A stretch of DNA of 64,000 bases from assembly GCA_963812775.1 (NCBI GenBank), contig CAWEWH010000002.1, positions 1 to 64,000 of the forward strand, in the 5' to 3' direction. The translations under genes and the position numbers were made by a program. The notes under the pieces were generated by a model that saw only the letters and a list, made by a program, of their open reading frames with translations, ran no database searches and was not told the origin of the DNA. This document shows, piece after piece, positions 1-10,277 of the stretch (positions are counted from its first letter, which is position 1; each line of letters begins with the position of its first letter). The DNA comes from CAWEWH01 sp963812775. Its GTDB lineage: Bacteria > Pseudomonadota > Alphaproteobacteria > Rhizobiales > Beijerinckiaceae.

Positions 1-768
1 GCGCGCGGCTACGACTACCCCGTCGAGCGCCGCTACGACCGGCTGTGGCGTGCGCACGGTGGCGGGCGCGGAGGGCTTCACGCCGCCGACCATGCAGGTC
101 GACCCGAGCGGACGCCGCGCTGCGCGTCGCTCGGCCTGCTCGGCGTGACCGACCTGATCGAGCCGCCCCACCAGCGGCGGCGCGCGGGGCTTCGACGTCA
201 CCTACGACGGCGATGACGCCCGCATCTACGCCAACCCGCACGCGATGCCGCGCACCTGGGTCGTGGGCGGCCAGCAGCAGGTGGACGGCGAGAAGGCGGC
301 GCTGGATGCGATCACCGCCCCCGGCTTCGACCCGCGCCGCGCCGCGGTGGTCGAAAACGCCGTTTGCCGGTCTCGCCGACGCGGGCGAGGCCCGGCCCGG
401 CTCGTCGCGGATCGTCCGACTACCGGGCCCGAGCGCGTCGTGCTCCCTACCGCTGAATGCCTCCATCGGCGCGGGCTCGTGGTGCTCTCCGACGTCTGGT
501 TCCCGGGCTGGAAGGCGACCGTCGACGGCCGCGACGTCCCGATCGAGCGCGTCGACTACCTGCTGCGCGGTGTCGTCGGCGGCTCTGTGCGCTGGAGCAT
601 CCGGATCGAGATGCGCGACCAGCCCTGGGAGCTGGGTCTGGTCGGCCGGATCGTCAGCCTGCTCACCGTCGCTGCTGCTCGCTCGCCGCCCTGTGGAAAG
701 AGTGCGCGCCGATGATCGAGCGCACGCTGAACCGCCTGCGGTCCGCCGCCGACCCGGCGGCGCCCTGA
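1..768 (+). CDS. YfhO-family membrane glycosylation protein, C-terminal fragment (frameshifted)
   Basis: This is the 3' end of a gene cut by the left window edge. After frame correction the segment near 480-560 reads LVLSDVWFPGWKATVDG, followed by VPIERVDYLLRGV. That is the hallmark C-terminal beta domain of YfhO-type membrane proteins, which take part in glycosylating cell-surface polymers. Several one-base frame changes lie between about 100 and 700, and the last frame (ending SLAALWKE...ADPAAP) stops at 768. Codon use and content point to an actinobacterium rather than the alphaproteobacterium that fills the rest of the window. The family call is fairly firm; the exact reading is not recoverable. 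Confidence 0.55.
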
Positions 769-776
769 GTGGCGCG

Positions 777-1592
777 GTGCAGAGGGCGCTGAAGCACTCG
801 GACCGCTCGCGCGGGATCTACCCCGCGCTCGGCGAGCTCGCCCAGCGCTACCGCGGCGTGTCCGACCCGCCCGATCTGACCGCGTACGAGTTCGCGGGTC
901 TTCTCCCAGAACGGCGAGGACGGCGTGCTCGCCGAGATCCTGCGCCGGATCGGGGTCCGCTCGGACGGCACGTTCGTCGGAGTTCGGGCACCAGGACGGG
1001 GACCGAGGGCAACACGGTCTTCCTCGCCCAGGTGCTGGGCTGGCGCGGCGCTCTACCTGGAGGCCGACGACGCTCGCCTTCGCCTGCGCTCGAGCGCCCT
1101 GGCACGCTCGGCCAATCCGCGCGTGCAGACGGTGCACGCCGCGGTCGAGGCCGGGACACGGTGGAGGAAGTGTTCGCCCGCGCTCGGCGTGCCGCCGGAG
1201 CCGGACGTCGTCTCGATCGACGTCGACGGCAACGACTACTGGATCTGGCGTGCGCTGGAGCGCTTCCGCCCGCGCCACGTGGTGATCGTCGAGTACAACG
1301 GCGCGCTCGACCCCGCCTCGCGCCTGCGTGATGCCGTACACGCCCGGCTTCCGGTGGGCGACCACACACGAGCGGCTACGGGGCGTCGCTGGGCTGCGCT
1401 CGAGGACTCTGGCGGGAGGAACAAGGGCTACCGGCTCGTGCACACGGATCCTGGCGGGCGTGAACGCCTTCTTGGTGCGCGTGCGACCTGGGCGCGGGGC
1501 TCCCGGCGGGCGACGTCGTGCCGCGCCGCAGCGCCAATCAGGCGCTCATGGGGCTGGACCACCCGGCGCCGCGGCGCGCGCCGGACTGGTGA
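777..1592 (+). CDS. FkbM-like SAM-methyltransferase-fold protein (frameshifted)
   Basis: The gene begins at a GTG eight bases after the preceding stop, and the frame-corrected product is about 270 residues. Readable pieces include a QNGEDGVLAEILRRIG stretch near 910-950, PDVVSIDVDGNDYWIWRAL near 1203-1257 and RHVVIVEYNGALDP near 1275-1315. This set is typical of hypothetical proteins related to FkbM methyltransferases that sit in surface-polysaccharide clusters of actinobacteria. At least four single-base frame changes interrupt it. The substrate is unknown. It converges on the O-antigen ligase gene and overlaps its 3' end by roughly 45 bases. Confidence 0.5.
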
Positions 1593-2986
1593 GCACCAGC
1601 CCCGCGAGCACGATCGCGAGCAGCGTGACCGCCGGCATCTCCCAGTCCCAGTCGAGCGCCGCGTGCAGCAGATAGGTGGCCAGGAGGCCGACGAGGCCGA
1701 CGACGGCGTCCCTGTCCGCGACCAAGGCCCGCCGCGCGCACAGCACGAGGCCCGCCAGGAAGGCCAGCAGCGCGGCGAAGCCCAGCAGCCCCAGTTCGGC
1801 GAGCGTCTCCAGGTAGAGCGAGTGCGCGTCCCGGCTCGTGTCCTCCTCCGAGCGCTCGCGCAGCCACTCGACGCGGAAGCCGCCGCTGCCGGTGCCGTAG
1901 AGGGGCTGGTTCGCGAACGTCTCCAGCGCGACCCGCCAGTACTCGTAGCGCATGCTGTCGAGCGAGCCAGGCGCGCCGTGTCGGCGCCGGCCTCGGGTGA
2001 GCTGCCCTGCGGGCTGCCCTCGACCGCCGCGGTCACCAGCACGAGCGCGATCAGCACGCCCGCGGCGGCCGCCACACGGGCGCGCGGGCTCGCGGCCGGC
2101 GCCGCGGCCACGTGGGTGGCGGCCGTCCACCGCGGTGTCAGCCAGGCCGCGAGCGCGCCGAGCGCCAGGAGCAGCGCCAGCGCGAGCAGGCCCTGGACGC
2201 CGTTCGAGAGGCTGCTCTCCGAGAACAGCGCACCCCGGGGAAGACCCCGCACGCCACGGCCGCGGCCACGCCGGTCCCAAGCGACACGGCAGCGGCCCGC
2301 ATCTGCGCGCGCTGCGGCACGAGAGGAGCAGGAGCGAGTAGGCCCGCAGCCACCGCCGCGATCGCGCCGCGCGAGAAGGTGAGGTAGACCGCGGCCCCGA
2401 ACGGCGCGGCCGTGGCGGCGGCGGCGGCGCGAAGCACGGTCTGCGCGCCGCTCGTCGGCGGCCATCCGCGTGCCGAGCACCAGTCCCATCGCGGCCACGG
2501 CGCCGATCGGAGTTCCAGTACGTGATCGGCTGCTCGAGCCGGCCGCCGGCCGTGCGGCTCTGGTCGAGGTCGACCAGACCGGGGAGGAGGCGCTCGGAAA
2601 GCCCGTACAGGATCACGACCAGCGCGCCCGCCAGCCAGCACGGGCTCGGATCGCGCGGTCCGGGCGGAGGAACGCGATGCCTGCCGTGAAGGCGCCGAGA
2701 TAGAGGACCGCTCGCTGCGCGTCGTCGAGCGCGGCGCCCGCCAGCGGTGCCCAGGTGAGCAGACGAGGGTGACGACGGCGAGCCCCGCGAGGCCGCCGAG
2801 GGCGAGCCGGGCGGGGCCCGTGGCGCGGCAGCGGACGAGGCGCGGTCAGCGCCGCGGCGACCACGAGCAGACCAGGCGGCGATCGCGGCCACGAGCCGGG
2901 GCTGGTCGAAGTAGCCGCCGGAGAAGAATGCCAGCACGGCCGGGGCCGCGAGCAGCAGGGGGTACGGCGAGGGCGACCGCGCGCAT
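1546..2986 (-). CDS. O-antigen ligase family (Wzy_C) membrane protein (frameshifted)
   Basis: Frame-corrected reading starts at an ATG at 2986 with a hydrophobic N-terminus (LLLAAPAVLAFFSGGYFDQP). It continues through a segment reading GLSERLLPGLV and GGRLEQPITYWN. It ends in the classic ligase C-terminal half, with GTGSGGFRVEWLRERSEE, then DAHSLYLETLAELGLLG, then more membrane helices. O-antigen ligases and polymerases join lipid-linked glycans in the outer leaflet of the inner membrane, using that large external loop. Five or more frame changes break the gene. The ERLLPGL and GGRLEQPLTYWN signatures are typical of Solirubrobacter-like actinobacteria, supporting a foreign origin for this end of the contig. 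Confidence 0.55.
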
Positions 2987-3039
2987 TGGCCGCGGGAGCC
3001 TAGAAGGCACGCACCGGCGCCGTCGTGGCCGGGCCGCGC

Positions 3040-3080
3040 GCGGCGGCCGCCGCCCAGGTGGGTGGTGGCGCAAAAGATAT
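3040..3080. other. Probable chimeric assembly join (actinobacterial to alphaproteobacterial)
   Basis: To the left all genes look actinobacterial and are riddled with frameshifts. To the right all genes look like Hyphomicrobiales and the first one is intact. The switch happens between the end of the extremely GC-rich stretch at about 3,060 and the more AT-rich caaaagatatttgcc at 3071-3085, just upstream of the GTG start at 3100. No transposase, tRNA, integrase or attachment-like repeat is visible. I infer a mis-assembly rather than a transfer event; the exact breakpoint cannot be fixed from the sequence alone. Confidence 0.5.
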
Positions 3081-3099
3081 TTGCCACCGAGATCCGTTC

Positions 3100-4302
<1,203 letters not shown>

Positions 4303-4307
4303 ACGCG

Positions 4308-4391
4308 CGTCATCGCCGGGCTTGTCCCGGCGATCCACGCCTTTATGTATGTTTTAAGACGTGGATGCCCGGGCCAGGCCCAGGCATGACG
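4308..4391. repeat. REP-like palindromic element
   Basis: An 84-base element fills most of the gap between the VWA gene and the first XdhC gene. Its left arm (4308-4339, beginning CGTCATCGCCGGGCTTGTCC) and right arm (4360-4391, ending CATGACG) are imperfect inverted copies around an AT-rich centre. Each arm also holds its own smaller palindrome, such as CGCCGGG...CCCGGCG. The pattern CGTCATNNCCGGGC...GATCCACG with its mirror is common between genes in Bradyrhizobium, Rhodopseudomonas and relatives, which supports the taxonomic call. Only one copy was noticed in this window. It could act as an mRNA-stabilising or attenuating hairpin within the operon. Confidence 0.7.
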
Positions 4392-4406
4392 CTCAGGAGG
4401 TCCCCG

Positions 4407-4730
4407 ATGCTCGCCACTGACGACGAGATCCTGAAAGAGGCGGAGGCCTGGAAGAAGGCCGGGCGGGGCGTCGCCATCGCCACCGTAGTCGAGACCTGGG
4501 GCTCGGCGCCGCGGCCGGTGGGCAGCCATCTGGTCATCGACCAGGAGGGCAACTTCCTGGGCTCGGTGTCGGGCGGCTGCGTCGAGGGCGCCGTGGTCAC
4601 CGAAGCCATCGACGTGATCGACAGCAGGAAGCCCAAGATGCTGGAGTTCGGCGTTGCCGACGAAACCGCCTGGCAGGTCGGCCTGTCGTGCGGCGGCCGC
4701 ATCAGGGTGCTTGTGGAGCCGGTGGGCTGA
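4407..4730 (+). CDS. XdhC/CoxI-family protein, N-terminal-domain type
   Basis: A 107-residue protein corresponding to the N-terminal XdhC_CoxI domain alone, with TWGSAPRPVGSHLVI near residue 30 and GSVSGGCVEGAVV near residue 51. XdhC binds molybdenum cofactor, protects it and helps deliver its sulfurated form to xanthine-dehydrogenase-family enzymes. A strong Shine-Dalgarno (AGGAGG at 4395-4400, six bases before the ATG) fixes the start and sits directly after the REP-like element. Its stop overlaps the start of the next gene (TGATG), implying translational coupling. The complementary C-terminal XdhC domain is encoded separately at 5366-6067. Confidence 0.87.
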   Translation: MLATDDEILKEAEAWKKAGRGVAIATVVETWGSAPRPVGSHLVIDQEGNFLGSVSGGCVEGAVVTEAIDVIDSRKPKMLEFGVADETAWQVGLSCGGRIRVLVEPVG

Positions 4731-5369
4731 TGGCGTCCCTCGACGTCCTCATCGCCTTTGCGGCCGCTACGGCCGTCTTCGCCTACTTTCCGGGTCCTGC
4801 CTTGCTGTACACGGCCGCGCAGACGCTGGCGCGCGGCCGGCGTGCCGGCTTCATGGCGGCGTTCGGGATCCATATCGGCTGCTACGTGCACGTGGCGGCC
4901 GCCACGCTTGGCCTGTCAGCCATCTTCCGGTACGTGCCTGAGGCCTACCTCGCCGTGAAGATCGTCGGCGCCTTCTACCTCGTTTGGCTCGGCATCGACA
5001 TGTTGCGCGGCAAGGCGCCGACCGACGCGCCAGCTATCACGCCGCAGAAGTCGGCCAAGCGCGCTTTCGCAGAGTCCATCATCGTCGAGCTGCTCAACCC
5101 GAAGGTGGCGATCTTCTTCATCGCCTTCCTGCCGCAGTTCGTCGATCCCGCCGCCGGCCTGCCGGTCTGGCTGCAATTTCTCATCCTCGGCACCATCGTC
5201 AATTTCGCGTTCACCTCCGCCGACGTCGATGACCGTGTTGGCCGCATCAGCCGTCGTGCAGCGCATGCGGCGCAAAGGTCGCGTCATGCGGTGGGCCAAG
5301 ATGGCCGGCGGCTCGATCCTCATTGCACTTGGCGCCAAGCTTGCCATCGAGAAGGGGCCGACGCCATGA
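4730..5369 (+). CDS. LysE/RhtB-family amino-acid exporter (one frameshift)
   Basis: Inner-membrane exporter of about 212 residues after correction. The N-terminus shows the family signature FPGPALLYTAAQTLARGRRAG, and LLNPKVAIFFIAFLPQFV lies near residue 120. Near 5221-5227 one extra base shifts the frame; the true C-terminus reads MTVLAASAVVQRMRRKGRV and later GGSILIALGAKLAIE, ending at 5369. Without correction the gene appears fused to the downstream XdhC protein, which is an artefact. It overlaps the XdhC gene before it by one base and the one after it by four bases. An exporter between two cofactor-maturation genes is unexpected; its substrate is unknown. Confidence 0.75.
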
Positions 5370-6067
5370 AGCTCTCCATCCTGTCGGCGCTCAACGAAGA
5401 GCGCGCCGCCCGGCGCGCTGCCGTCCTCGTCACCGACGTGGCGAGCGGCGAGCAGCGGCTCGTCATCGCCAAGGAGGTCGTCGCCGATCCCCTGGCCGAG
5501 GTGCTTGCCGAGCGCTTGCGTTCCGGCAAGAGCGGCATGGCGGAGGTCGCCGGCAAGCAATATTTCCTCACCGTGCAGGTGCCGCCGGTGCGCATCGTTG
5601 TGACCGGCGCCGTGCACATCTCGCAGGCGCTGGCGCCGATGGCGCGGGTGCTCGATCTCGACGTGACGGTCATCGACCCGCGCACCGCTTTTGCGACGCC
5701 AGAGCGCTTCCCGGACGTGCGCCTGCTCGCCGAGTGGCCGGACGAGGCCCTGAACAAAGTGCCGCTCGACCGCTACACCGCCTTCGTGGCGCTCACCCAC
5801 GATCCGAAAATCGACGACCCGGGACTCGCGGCGGCGCTGAAATCGGATTGCTTCTATGTCGGTGCCCTCGGCTCGCGCAAGACGCACGGCACCCGGCTCG
5901 AGCGGCTGCGGGCGCAGGGCTTCGGCGATGCGGACTTCTCGCGCATCCACGCGCCTATCGGCCTCAATATCGGCGCCACAAGCCCGGCCGAGATCGCGCT
6001 CGCCATCCTCGGCGAGATCGTGGCGGCGCTGCGGGTCGAAAGGGTCCGCGCCAAGGCGGCGGCCTAG
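5366..6067 (+). CDS. XdhC-family protein, Rossmann-domain type
   Basis: A 233-residue protein with the XdhC C-terminal Rossmann-like fold. VRIVVTGAVHISQALAPMAR (residues about 73-92) is the dinucleotide-binding-like loop, and SDCFYVGALGSRKTHGTR and PIGLNIGATSPAEIALAILG are typical family blocks. It is the natural partner of the short XdhC protein at 4407-4730, for insertion and sulfuration of molybdenum cofactor in Cox/Xdh enzymes. The start ATG at 5366 overlaps the upstream stop in an ATGA arrangement. Twenty-six bases separate it from the molybdopterin-binding gene that follows. Confidence 0.87.
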   Translation: MKLSILSALNEERAARRAAVLVTDVASGEQRLVIAKEVVADPLAEVLAERLRSGKSGMAEVAGKQYFLTVQVPPVRIVVTGAVHISQALAPMARVLDLDVTVIDPRTAFATPERFPDVRLLAEWPDEALNKVPLDRYTAFVALTHDPKIDDPGLAAALKSDCFYVGALGSRKTHGTRLERLRAQGFGDADFSRIHAPIGLNIGATSPAEIALAILGEIVAALRVERVRAKAAA

Positions 6068-6093
6068 CGCATGAAGGTGCAAGAGGCGGCGGC

Positions 6094-7118
<1,025 letters not shown>

Positions 7119-7122
<4 letters not shown>

Positions 7123-7715
7123 CCTCGCCGTCGGCGATCGCGGCCGTCGTGCTGGCGGCCGGCCGCGCCACCCGCATGGGCAGCAACAAGCTTCTGGCGG
7201 AGGCGGGCGGCAAGGTGCTGCTGCGGCACGCGGTCGACGCGGTGCTGGCCTCGCGCGCCCGACCCGTCATCGTGGTCACCGGCCACGAGGCAGAGGCGGT
7301 TGCCGGCGTGCTCGAAGGCTGCCCCGTCAGCCTCGTGCACAATGCTCACTATGCCGAAGGCCTCTCCACGTCGCTCAAGGCGGGTATTGCGGCGGTGCCG
7401 CCGGAAGCGGCCGGGGCGGTCATCCTGCTCGGCGACATGCCGGGCGTGACGGCCGCACTCATCGACGAACTCATCGAGGCTTTCGTGCGTGCCCCGCACA
7501 TGGCCGCCATCGTTCCGGTCCATGGCGGCGAACGCGGCAATCCGGCGCTGCTGAGCCGCCGGCTCTTTCGCGAAGTGCCGCGACTCAAGGGCGACCGCGG
7601 GGCCCGCCCGATTCTCAACGACCACACCGATGTGCTCGAAATTCCGGCCGGCAGTGCCGTCACCCTCGACATCGACACGCCAGACGCCTTGGCAGCTCTT
7701 CGCCGCAACACCTGA
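7119..7715 (+). CDS. MocA-like molybdenum cofactor cytidylyltransferase
   Basis: A 198-residue nucleotidyltransferase. The nucleotide-binding loop LAAGRATRMGSNKLL starts near residue 12, the metal-binding GDMPGV lies near residue 106, and ERGNPALLSRRLF is a family-specific block near 139. The fold and motifs match the MocA/MobA family that attaches CMP to molybdopterin, making the dinucleotide form used by xanthine-dehydrogenase-type enzymes. It is the last gene of the operon that starts at 3100, and all junctions from 4730 on are overlaps or very short gaps. A target enzyme of the right type is encoded at 28880-31613. Confidence 0.85.
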
Positions 7716-7878
7716 CGGAACCTAGACAATTCGCGTTGGACAATGCCTCTCGCGCGGCTGGCAGCCAGCCCGCGACAGTGCCAACAACGCTATGAAAATA
7801 AACAGAAAATTCATTGTTTCGGCTTGATCATGGAGCCCGCACCGCCAACATTCGATTGGGTCGATCGAAGGAGGGCCC

Positions 7879-8148
7879 ATGGTGTCGAAGGATTTCATCC
7901 GCCAGCTGAAAGGCTATGGCCTTACGACGGCGCGGATCCTGTACCGGCTGCCGGACTACCCCAAGTTCCTGCAAACCTACGTCTGGCAGGACTACGACGT
8001 GGCTCCCGATTTCCCCGTGCTGCGCGATTTCCTTGGCTTCTGGCAGTGCAAGCTCGAGGGGCCCCTGCATTCGGTGACGATCGCCCATGCAAGACTGATC
8101 AAGCCGGCGGAAATCCGCAGCATCAACGGCATTTTTTCGCTGCATTGA
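7879..8148 (+). CDS. usg: Usg-family protein
   Basis: An 89-residue protein matching the alphaproteobacterial Usg family end to end, with RQLKGYGLTTARILYRLPDY at the N-terminus, a VWQDYDVAPDFPVLRDFLGF centre and HARLIKPAEIRSINGIF at the end. The biochemical function is unknown; the name reflects an old gene-neighbour label. It has a clear ribosome-binding site (AAGGAGGG at 7870-7877 region). It is a good marker for Rhizobiales-type genomes. The gap upstream (7716-7878) is more AT-rich and probably holds its promoter, but I cannot place boxes with confidence. Confidence 0.85.
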   Translation: MVSKDFIRQLKGYGLTTARILYRLPDYPKFLQTYVWQDYDVAPDFPVLRDFLGFWQCKLEGPLHSVTIAHARLIKPAEIRSINGIFSLH

Positions 8149-8232
8149 GCTGTCGCCGGTAGGCATTGCCGCAGGCGCGGCGGCTGCCTTTATCTCGCGC
8201 AACCTCTGGGCTAAGGAGAGCGCCCGAGTTGG

Positions 8233-8850
8233 TTGGCGCCGCATTTGCTCGCACTCCCTCCCAAGAAGACCTCCGAAATCCTCGTGGCGCTCGTCCAGCG
8301 CGATAGCGAGCGGCTGAGCATCGGCGAGATCGTCTATACGCTCGGCCCGCAGGCCTTTGCCCTGCTCGTCTTCGTGCTCGGCCTGCCCAATTGCCTGCCG
8401 ATGCCACCGCCCATTCCGTTTCTTTGCGGGCTGCTACTGGCCGTCGTCGCCATCCAGATGATCATCGGTCTGCCGGTGCCGTGGCTTCCGGGACGTTTGC
8501 TCAGGCGCTCGGTGCTGCGCGCCGACGTGGCGAGAGCGGTGGAACGGGCGCTGCCGCGCCTGCGCAAGCTCGAGCGGCTGTCGCGCGCCCGTCTCACCCT
8601 GTTCGGCTCGTCCATCGGCATGCGCGTCACCGGTGCCATCGTGTTCGTCATCGCGCTCGGCCTCCTCGTCGCCGCGCCGTTCATCGGCCAGATTCCACTC
8701 GGGCTTGCGGCCTGCCTCGTCGGCCTCGGCCTCGTCGAGCGCGACGGCGCCATCGTGATCGGCGGCGTGGTGGTCGGCATCATCGGCATCGGGCTGAGCC
8801 TCGGCTTCGTGGCGGCCATCGTCGGCGGCATCCTGGCGCTGTTTTTCTGA
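8233..8850 (+). CDS. ExoD-family exopolysaccharide synthesis membrane protein
   Basis: A 205-residue inner-membrane protein of the ExoD family. It has a short cytoplasmic N-terminus with KTSEILVALVQRDSERLSIG, then a hydrophobic hairpin containing NCLPMPPPIPFLCGLLLA and two or three further helices. ExoD is needed for exopolysaccharide production and alkaline tolerance in rhizobia; the mechanism is unclear. No ATG lies at the 5' end; a TTG at 8233 preceded by AAGGAG at about 8214-8219 is the best start. The C-terminus is a glycine-rich helix ending in LALFF. It is independent of its neighbours. Confidence 0.75.
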   Translation: MAPHLLALPPKKTSEILVALVQRDSERLSIGEIVYTLGPQAFALLVFVLGLPNCLPMPPPIPFLCGLLLAVVAIQMIIGLPVPWLPGRLLRRSVLRADVARAVERALPRLRKLERLSRARLTLFGSSIGMRVTGAIVFVIALGLLVAAPFIGQIPLGLAACLVGLGLVERDGAIVIGGVVVGIIGIGLSLGFVAAIVGGILALFF

Positions 8851-8877
8851 GGGCGGGACGGCCGGCGGGTGTGTCGG

Positions 8878-10011
8878 TCAGAGGTTGTCCAGCGTGTCGC
8901 GGGTCGGCACCAGCGGCAGCCAGTCCGGAATGTGGCGCTTAGCGAGCCAGTAGGGCTTCCACAGGTCGATCCAAATGGCGCGATGCTGGACCGCGCCGCG
9001 CGGATCGACAGCGGGGGTCATGTCGACGAACCTGCTGCGATTGAACCAGCGGCGCGCCGCTATCCAAACCTCCTTTGGAGCCGCTCTGTTGTCGCGGGCC
9101 AGGAGCTCGCGAATGTCGGGGAACGGCCGGCCGTTCATGATGCCGACGCTCAGCGTCGCGACGCGCTCGCCTTGCCGCCGCACGCTCCATAGACGCTGGC
9201 TGTTGTCAGCAAGGGCATAGCCATACGTGCACAGGCAGTTGCGCATGGCCCGAGCCTCGTCAGCGATTTCCGTCTGGGTCCCCAACGCGACGAACTCAAA
9301 GCCGGCCACTTCACGCTTGGCGCGCCAGGGCGCGAGTGGCCGGTCCCCCAGAGCCAAGCGTAGCTGTAGTTTGTCACGCCATTGCTCGACCTCCTTGTAC
9401 GCGATCGCTGGCGTCGTGTCGGCCGTCCAGGGCTTCCCGATCAGGCGATGCGCCGACGTGTCGGGACGGCGCGAATACCAAGCATAGAGCGCCGCGATTG
9501 CCAGGCCGCTCATTCCGGCATCTCGGCGGCGGCGCGCCAGCGCGCGCGCCACCCACAAGGCGAAATCCTCGTCGGCCGCCTGTGACGCGAAGGTGACGCT
9601 ACGCAGCCAACCGGCGGCGCGCTTGCGCGAGGCCGGCAGGTGATTGGCGATGCGACAGCGGAAATCATCGCCGTCAGGCAGCGCCGCGAGCGGCGCGACG
9701 AAAGCCTGCGGCGGCAGGCGGCGCAGCCAGAACGGCACGCGGGCGGCGGCTGCCGCCGCCTTCAGGGGCGCGCAATCCGCCACGAGCGCGATAGCGCATG
9801 AAGGATCGGTGCCCGGCCGCGGCGCCGCGAGCGCGAACAGGAGGCCGGGAAACGTCACGGCGAGCTCCGCCAGTGCCGGATGGCGTTCAGCCATGCGGGC
9901 GACATGGCGGCGATAGGGCCGCGCGAATCCCTGAAGCGCGCGAGCGATGGCGCGCGATGACGTGCGTGCGGCCACGGCACGGCGGCGCACGCGAAGCACG
10001 TTGGTCGACAT
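8878..10011 (-). CDS. PcfJ-like protein
   Basis: A basic protein of about 377 residues. The C-terminal third contains EARAMRNCLCTYGYALADN followed by RLWSVRRQGERVATLSV. This fits the PcfJ-like domain, named from a conjugative-plasmid gene, which pairs a conserved Cys/Tyr block with a strand of the R-x-G-x-x-V-A-T-L type. The function is unknown. I prefer the ATG at 10011 (MSTNVLRVRR); a longer frame opens at 10053. No conjugation or plasmid genes are nearby, so this is a chromosomal stand-alone copy. The N-terminal two thirds show many alanines and arginines and no recognised domain. Confidence 0.6.
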   Translation of the reverse strand: MSTNVLRVRRRAVAARTSSRAIARALQGFARPYRRHVARMAERHPALAELAVTFPGLLFALAAPRPGTDPSCAIALVADCAPLKAAAAAARVPFWLRRLPPQAFVAPLAALPDGDDFRCRIANHLPASRKRAAGWLRSVTFASQAADEDFALWVARALARRRRDAGMSGLAIAALYAWYSRRPDTSAHRLIGKPWTADTTPAIAYKEVEQWRDKLQLRLALGDRPLAPWRAKREVAGFEFVALGTQTEIADEARAMRNCLCTYGYALADNSQRLWSVRRQGERVATLSVGIMNGRPFPDIRELLARDNRAAPKEVWIAARRWFNRSRFVDMTPAVDPRGAVQHRAIWIDLWKPYWLAKRHIPDWLPLVPTRDTLDNL

Positions 10012-10145
10012 GACAAGCCCTGGCGCGCGGAGAAAACTCCGGCGGCAACGCATTCAGCGTGGGTGGATCGAGCCGCTCCCTAGCGGCCGCGCGCCATTCT
10101 AGTCTCGGCGGCGCGCAAGGGGATGCGCATATGGACCAGCAATGT

Positions 10146-10174
10146 CGCCTCCCGTTCCAGGGTTGAGGGAGGCG
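10146..10174. terminator. Hairpin between two minus-strand genes
   Basis: CGCCTCCC at 10146-10153 pairs perfectly with GGGAGGCG at 10167-10174 around a 13-base loop. It lies about 100 bases downstream of the GGDEF/EAL stop codon on the minus strand and upstream of the PcfJ-like gene. There is no clear T-run, so termination is only a possibility. The remaining bases between 10012 and 10277 show nothing recognisable. Confidence 0.3.
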
Positions 10175-10277
10175 GGCATCTACACGAAATGGGCCATGAT
10201 GGCAAGGCGGCTAAGACGACGAGCGGCGAAGGCCCGTGAGTGCGCCGACTGACTTATCGATGCGCGACCCGGCGAGC

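Noticed and set aside
3025..3099. Extended N-terminus of the VWA protein from an ATG at 3025
   Set aside because: Those 25 codons cross the suspected assembly join and are not conserved; the GTG at 3100 starts the conserved region.
4688..6067. An apparent LysE-XdhC fusion protein
   Set aside because: One extra base near 5221-5227 causes the fusion. Reading the alternate frame restores the LysE C-terminus and its stop at 5369, overlapping the XdhC start.
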